Shown: positions 60,401 to 64,000 of the stretch, in pieces
Layout of the letters: each line of letters starts with the position of its first letter
Position numbering within the stretch: the stretch's first letter is position 1
From: Pseudoscleropodium purum
Lineage: Eukaryota; Streptophyta; Bryopsida; Hypnales; Brachytheciaceae
Length of the DNA: 64,000 nucleotides
Direction of reading: 5' to 3'
NCBI GenBank assembly: GCA_963969395.1
Contig: OZ017795.1
Location: 4,154,001-4,218,000, forward strand
Program-made: the position numbers and the translations under genes
Notes under the pieces: generated by a model
The model's input: the letters and a program-made list of their open reading frames with translations, nothing else
Databases searched by the model: none
What the model was told of the DNA's origin: nothing

Positions 60401-61525
60401 GGTGGAAGTTGTTGGACTTCGCACGGTATGTACTTCTAGATTTGGTCTCTTTTCTTGCAAATCAAATAACTGGACTGGTTCATCTTTTCTCTCTTTTAGT
60501 TCTTCCTGAGCATTCCTTGTATTGCAGGGCCCCAACCTCAAAACAACTGTGACTGGTGTTGAGATGTTTAAGAAGCAATTGGATCAGGGACAGGTACTAT
60601 TCCTATCCTAGCCTATAATGTTTCCAAACTATCTTCTGGTTGCTTCTTGGATCTGTTAGTGAGACTTTACAGGCAGGCATGAAGTTCTTCATGTGTGAAG
60701 TACACCGGCCAGAGTATTTCTGTTTCACTTTTTGCTTAAAGAAGTGATCACCTAGTTATCCCAGAGATCTAAGTAACCAGAGTCCTTTGATTGTACTGAT
60801 CAAATCAGTGTGTTTGAAAATGCAGGCAGGAGACAACGTTGGTCTTCTGATTCGTGGTCTTAAGCGCGACGAAGTACAGCGCGGTCAGGTATGTTTGGGT
60901 ATGCTCAAATTACTTGTAGATTTTATGATATTCCCTGTATCAGCTAACCCGCTCTCACAACAATGACTCAGTCGATCGGAAGTTGACCATTCGTTAATGC
61001 CTTCTCTCTAACATCATGTTCACTTGATTCTTTTAAATAAGATTTCATACTGATTATGGTGTTATCATAGGTTATTTGCAAGCCTGGCACTGTGAAGACA
61101 AGCACGAAGTTTGAAGCAGAGGTTTACATTCTCACAAAGGAAGAGGGGGGCCGACACACTGCTTTCTTCTCCAACTATAGACCCCAGTTCTACTTGCGTA
61201 CTGCTGATGTAACTGGAAAGGTTGAACTTCCAGAGCACATCAAGATGGTCATGCCTGGGGACAATCTGACTGCGTCATTTGAGCTAATCATTCCTTGCCC
61301 TCTTGAACATGGTAAGTTCCCCTTCACTGATTTATATTTCGTCAGCTCCCCCTCTCAAAACTGCTTAAAATACTGATCAACCAGCTCCCCTGGTGTATTT
61401 TGAAATAGCATTTTTGTTCTTATTTTCTAATGTAATATATGTTTCTTAATTCAGGACAACGTTTTGCTCTTCGAGAAGGAGGGAGGACAGTTGGTGCTGG
61501 CGTTATTTCTAAGTTGTTGACCTAA
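57405..61525 (+). CDS. TUFM: Elongation factor Tu, mitochondrial
   Basis: A GTPase that delivers aminoacyl-tRNA to organellar ribosomes. Twelve exons: 57405-57628, 58037-58112, 58284-58376, 58596-58670, 58844-58948, 59442-59532, 59631-59836, 60342-60425, 60528-60593, 60826-60888, 61071-61311 and 61455-61525. They total 1,395 nt and 464 residues, all in phase. Exon 1 encodes a presequence of about 70 residues rich in Arg, Ser and Ala. The GTPase motifs are complete: GHVDHGKT (85-92), RGITIATAH, DCPGHAD, NKVD (202-205) and SAL. Domain II follows from [10 protein letters not shown]; domain III ends [19 protein letters not shown]. The length is close to flowering-plant mitochondrial EF-Tu (about 454); the presequence and IATAHVEYET favour the mitochondrial over the plastid form. 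The intron after exon 7 has a GC donor. Confidence 0.95.
59837..60341 (+). other. GC-AG intron in the EF-Tu gene
   Basis: The donor reads CAG|GCAAGA and the acceptor GTCAG|GGTCGT. It joins EDVFSIQ to GRGTVVTG in phase, as EF-Tu requires. No GT donor nearby preserves the protein, so this is a U2-type intron with the minority GC donor. Confidence 0.85.
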
Positions 61526-61844
61526 AAAGATGTACACTCGAGAGGGTTAGGAATAGCGCACTTCTATCCAATATATTATATTAGCAGTGGTGTAGTTTTA
61601 TCAGAAATGCCATACCACTTCAGTAATTCATTGTTGGATTACCAAACATAATTCCATCAGGAGCACAACACCACTCCATTTCTGTCCTTATTCATGATTG
61701 TTCCTTGTAGAGTTTCTGAAATTTGAATATGGCACACGTAGTTATCACAGTTGAAAAGAAGCAGGTGTGCTATAATAGGCTCTACCTCTGTGGCATTGGC
61801 TCACTTTTAAAAGTAAGGTCTTATTAACCCTGGAGCGCTCCAGC

Positions 61845-62008
61845 GTCCAATTTCTGGACAATGAACAGATTGGAATTCGGTTTTCTTTCTCATTCCTGAT
61901 TGGATGAAAGTCATCTAATTTGTGGAGTCCAATTTCTGGACAATGAACAGATTGGAATTTGGTTTTCTTTCTCATTCCTGATTGGATGAAAGTCATCTAA
62001 TTTGTGGA
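61845..62008. repeat. 82-bp tandem duplication downstream of EF-Tu
   Basis: Two adjacent units start at 61845 and 61927 and are nearly identical; one visible change is GGAATTCGG versus GGAATTTGG. They contain GTCCAATTTCTGGACAATGA, an imperfect palindrome. The high identity points to a recent event. Confidence 0.92.
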
Positions 62009-64000
62009 GATACTTTATCAAGCTGTTATCCTATCCAACAGTTGGATGTGGTGTTACTAAAGTTTATATTTCTCTAAAATTACAAATGTGGAAGTGTGTC
62101 AAGCCAAAAATTGCAGTGATTTTAGTTCAAAATTGTATTTGCAAAAGTGAGGTCATAGAATAAAAGAATACAAAAATTTCAAAAAATCACCATATCAAGA
62201 AAACTTCATTTCAAATTCATTCCAACAAGTTTTACTCCAAAAATGATAATATTTTGCTTCTAATTGAATTTAGAAGGAATTTAGAAATTTCCCTTTCAAA
62301 ATTTATAAAAAAAATATTGGTTATAACACTAGTAAATCTAACCATACATATGTTATCTAAAATTCAATATCTATTCTTTCAAATAGCACTTTATAACGAT
62401 TTTTTCCAAATTGTTGATTTTAGAAAAGGATCTGGACGTATAGGGGTTAAAACTTGTAGCTTGCAATGCAAGGTAAATATGATTGTTTTAAAATGTTCTT
62501 CATAAAATATGATCACCATGTAATAGTTTTTATGAGTCATGGAGTAGGAATTAGGACAATTAAGTAGTTCATAGTCAACAAACTTGTGTTGTAGGGTGGA
62601 TGAGGTGGATGATGACAGAAATAGAGATATTATACTTCATCAAGAGTTGTCTATTGTTTTAATAATTTTAGTTTAGGATTGAAGAACTCAAGTATAGTTG
62701 GATAAAGGTGTCAATATTTAGACCAAATTCATTAGATAAATGCCTAAAACTTGAATCAGTGGTCTTTAATCCCTAAAAGATGAAGGCCCTTTTTCTGTAA
62801 ATATCTACTCAAAATTGATCCTATTGTTGTGTTCATTGAAATTTTCAACAAAATGTCCTTTTTGAAAGTTTGACTTTTTCATGACATTTGATTGTATAGA
62901 TTGAAAGGTATAAGCATTTGAAGGAAAAGTGTGTTTTTTTGTTGAAGGAAAAGTGTGTTTTTTGGTTGTGCCCAACAATTTTAGATGCCTTTGACCATTG
63001 ATTGTAGTAAATTTTTGTACTATGGATTTTGAGTTTAAAAATCTATCATACTCAACATATTATTAGTCATGTCTCAAAAAAATTTCAAGCCAAAAAAATA
63101 CATGGAGCACATTCAAAAAAATCTTATAATGCAACAATGTCCAAAAGTTCACAATGTATACCATAATTTTTCAAGCACATTTTCCCCCACATAATTTTGA
63201 AATTTTGAAATTTGAATAGAGAATTTTGAAGGTCTACTAATTCTTTACAAGGTCCAAAATTCTTTTGGAAAAATGAATCGTCTACTTCATATAGAATTTA
63301 GAAGGACTATGTGGATAATATATAGGCAATATCTTTGGCAACCTTTAGAAAATGGGTTCACCTTGCATTCCTAATATGTTCCTGATCTATTCCCCTACAT
63401 TGAGATTGCATAGACCAATAGTCTCCACCCTGCACTCACTACCTACCCTGGCCTTCATTTTTTTTACCAATGCATCTTGTGCATTTGCCTCCAGCCTCAA
63501 TCAACTAGATATTAATAGCCAAGCCTATGTCTTGAGTCAAATTTGCTTAAAACAACCTATAATTTCTTCACCCACCATTGGATTGAAATAAAAACTATAT
63601 ATTTACAAAGCTCTTATAAAACTATACATCTTTTAAAGGTTTTAAAAAAAATCAAGTAAAAAGTCAACTCATAGGAACCTACCTATATTCCAAATCGTCT
63701 CCCAAGGGGACAATGCTCGGGGAGGACATTGTTGAAAAACATAGGAACTACATGCGATAAAATATAGGGTCTAATATAATCATTCTACGTAAAATTTGTG
63801 AACAAATTATATGGATTATAGGATGCTTTAAAAGTATAAAACATGATTACATGTAATATAACGTTATATATAATACCATAGAATTATGTCAACGGTGCTA
63901 GATTGTGAGCCTACAAACACAAGCCTATGAGTGGTGAGCGGGAATTATGTAAGTGGTGAGATTTGAAATTTGAAAAAAATTTAAAAAGTAAAAGAAATTT
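62009..64000. other. AT-rich intergenic region to the window end
   Basis: No frame above about 85 codons and no recognisable motif. A small direct repeat of GTTGAAGGAAAAGTGTGTTTTTT lies near 62915-62965. The window probably ends inside repeat-rich DNA. Confidence 0.55.

Overview
This is nuclear DNA from a land plant. The genes are split by short GT-AG introns (about 70-1,000 bases). Several encode organelle-targeted plant proteins, and the long AT-rich spaces hold plant-type transposons. Compact introns, a DUF1221/HeLo tandem kinase and a START-type phosphatidylinositol transfer protein together suggest a bryophyte, most likely a moss. That placement is inference; no species is claimed. Exon models were built by hand from reading frame, splice phase and remembered family motifs, without alignment software or transcripts. 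|| Six genes are well supported. 2441-6102 (minus): START-type phosphatidylinositol transfer protein, ten exons, one of only 8 nt. 11498-13288 (plus): succinate dehydrogenase subunit 5. 32825-35660 (plus): UVR plus ApaG (DUF525) protein. 46408-50903 (plus): N-terminal DUF1221/HeLo-like bundle, an active-looking kinase, then a pseudokinase. 52858-55083 (minus): Rieske-like protein resembling PSB33. 57405-61525 (plus): organellar (mitochondrial-type) elongation factor Tu, twelve exons, one GC-AG intron. Two small ORFs (51882-52067 and 55332-55748) are only possible genes. || The gaps hold nested mobile elements whose edges can be placed from inverted repeats and target-site duplications (TSDs). 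13769-17853 is a decayed Tc1/mariner-pogo element (near-perfect 26-bp TIRs, TA target) carrying a hAT-type MITE. 18876-31819 is a LINE retrotransposon with an 18-bp TSD. It is broken by a 3,268-bp TG...CA element (5-bp TSD), a roughly 2.1-kb AT-rich insert and a second type of hAT-like MITE. 39983-41027 is a non-autonomous CACTA element built around a long hairpin. 42207-42460 is a second copy of the first MITE. || SDH5 (respiratory complex II) and organellar EF-Tu serve mitochondria. The UVR-ApaG and PSB33-like proteins are probably plastid proteins. The tandem kinase resembles plant cell-death and immune signalling proteins and is the best candidate for an under-described system. The genes sit on both strands, show no operon-like arrangement, and are probably regulated independently.
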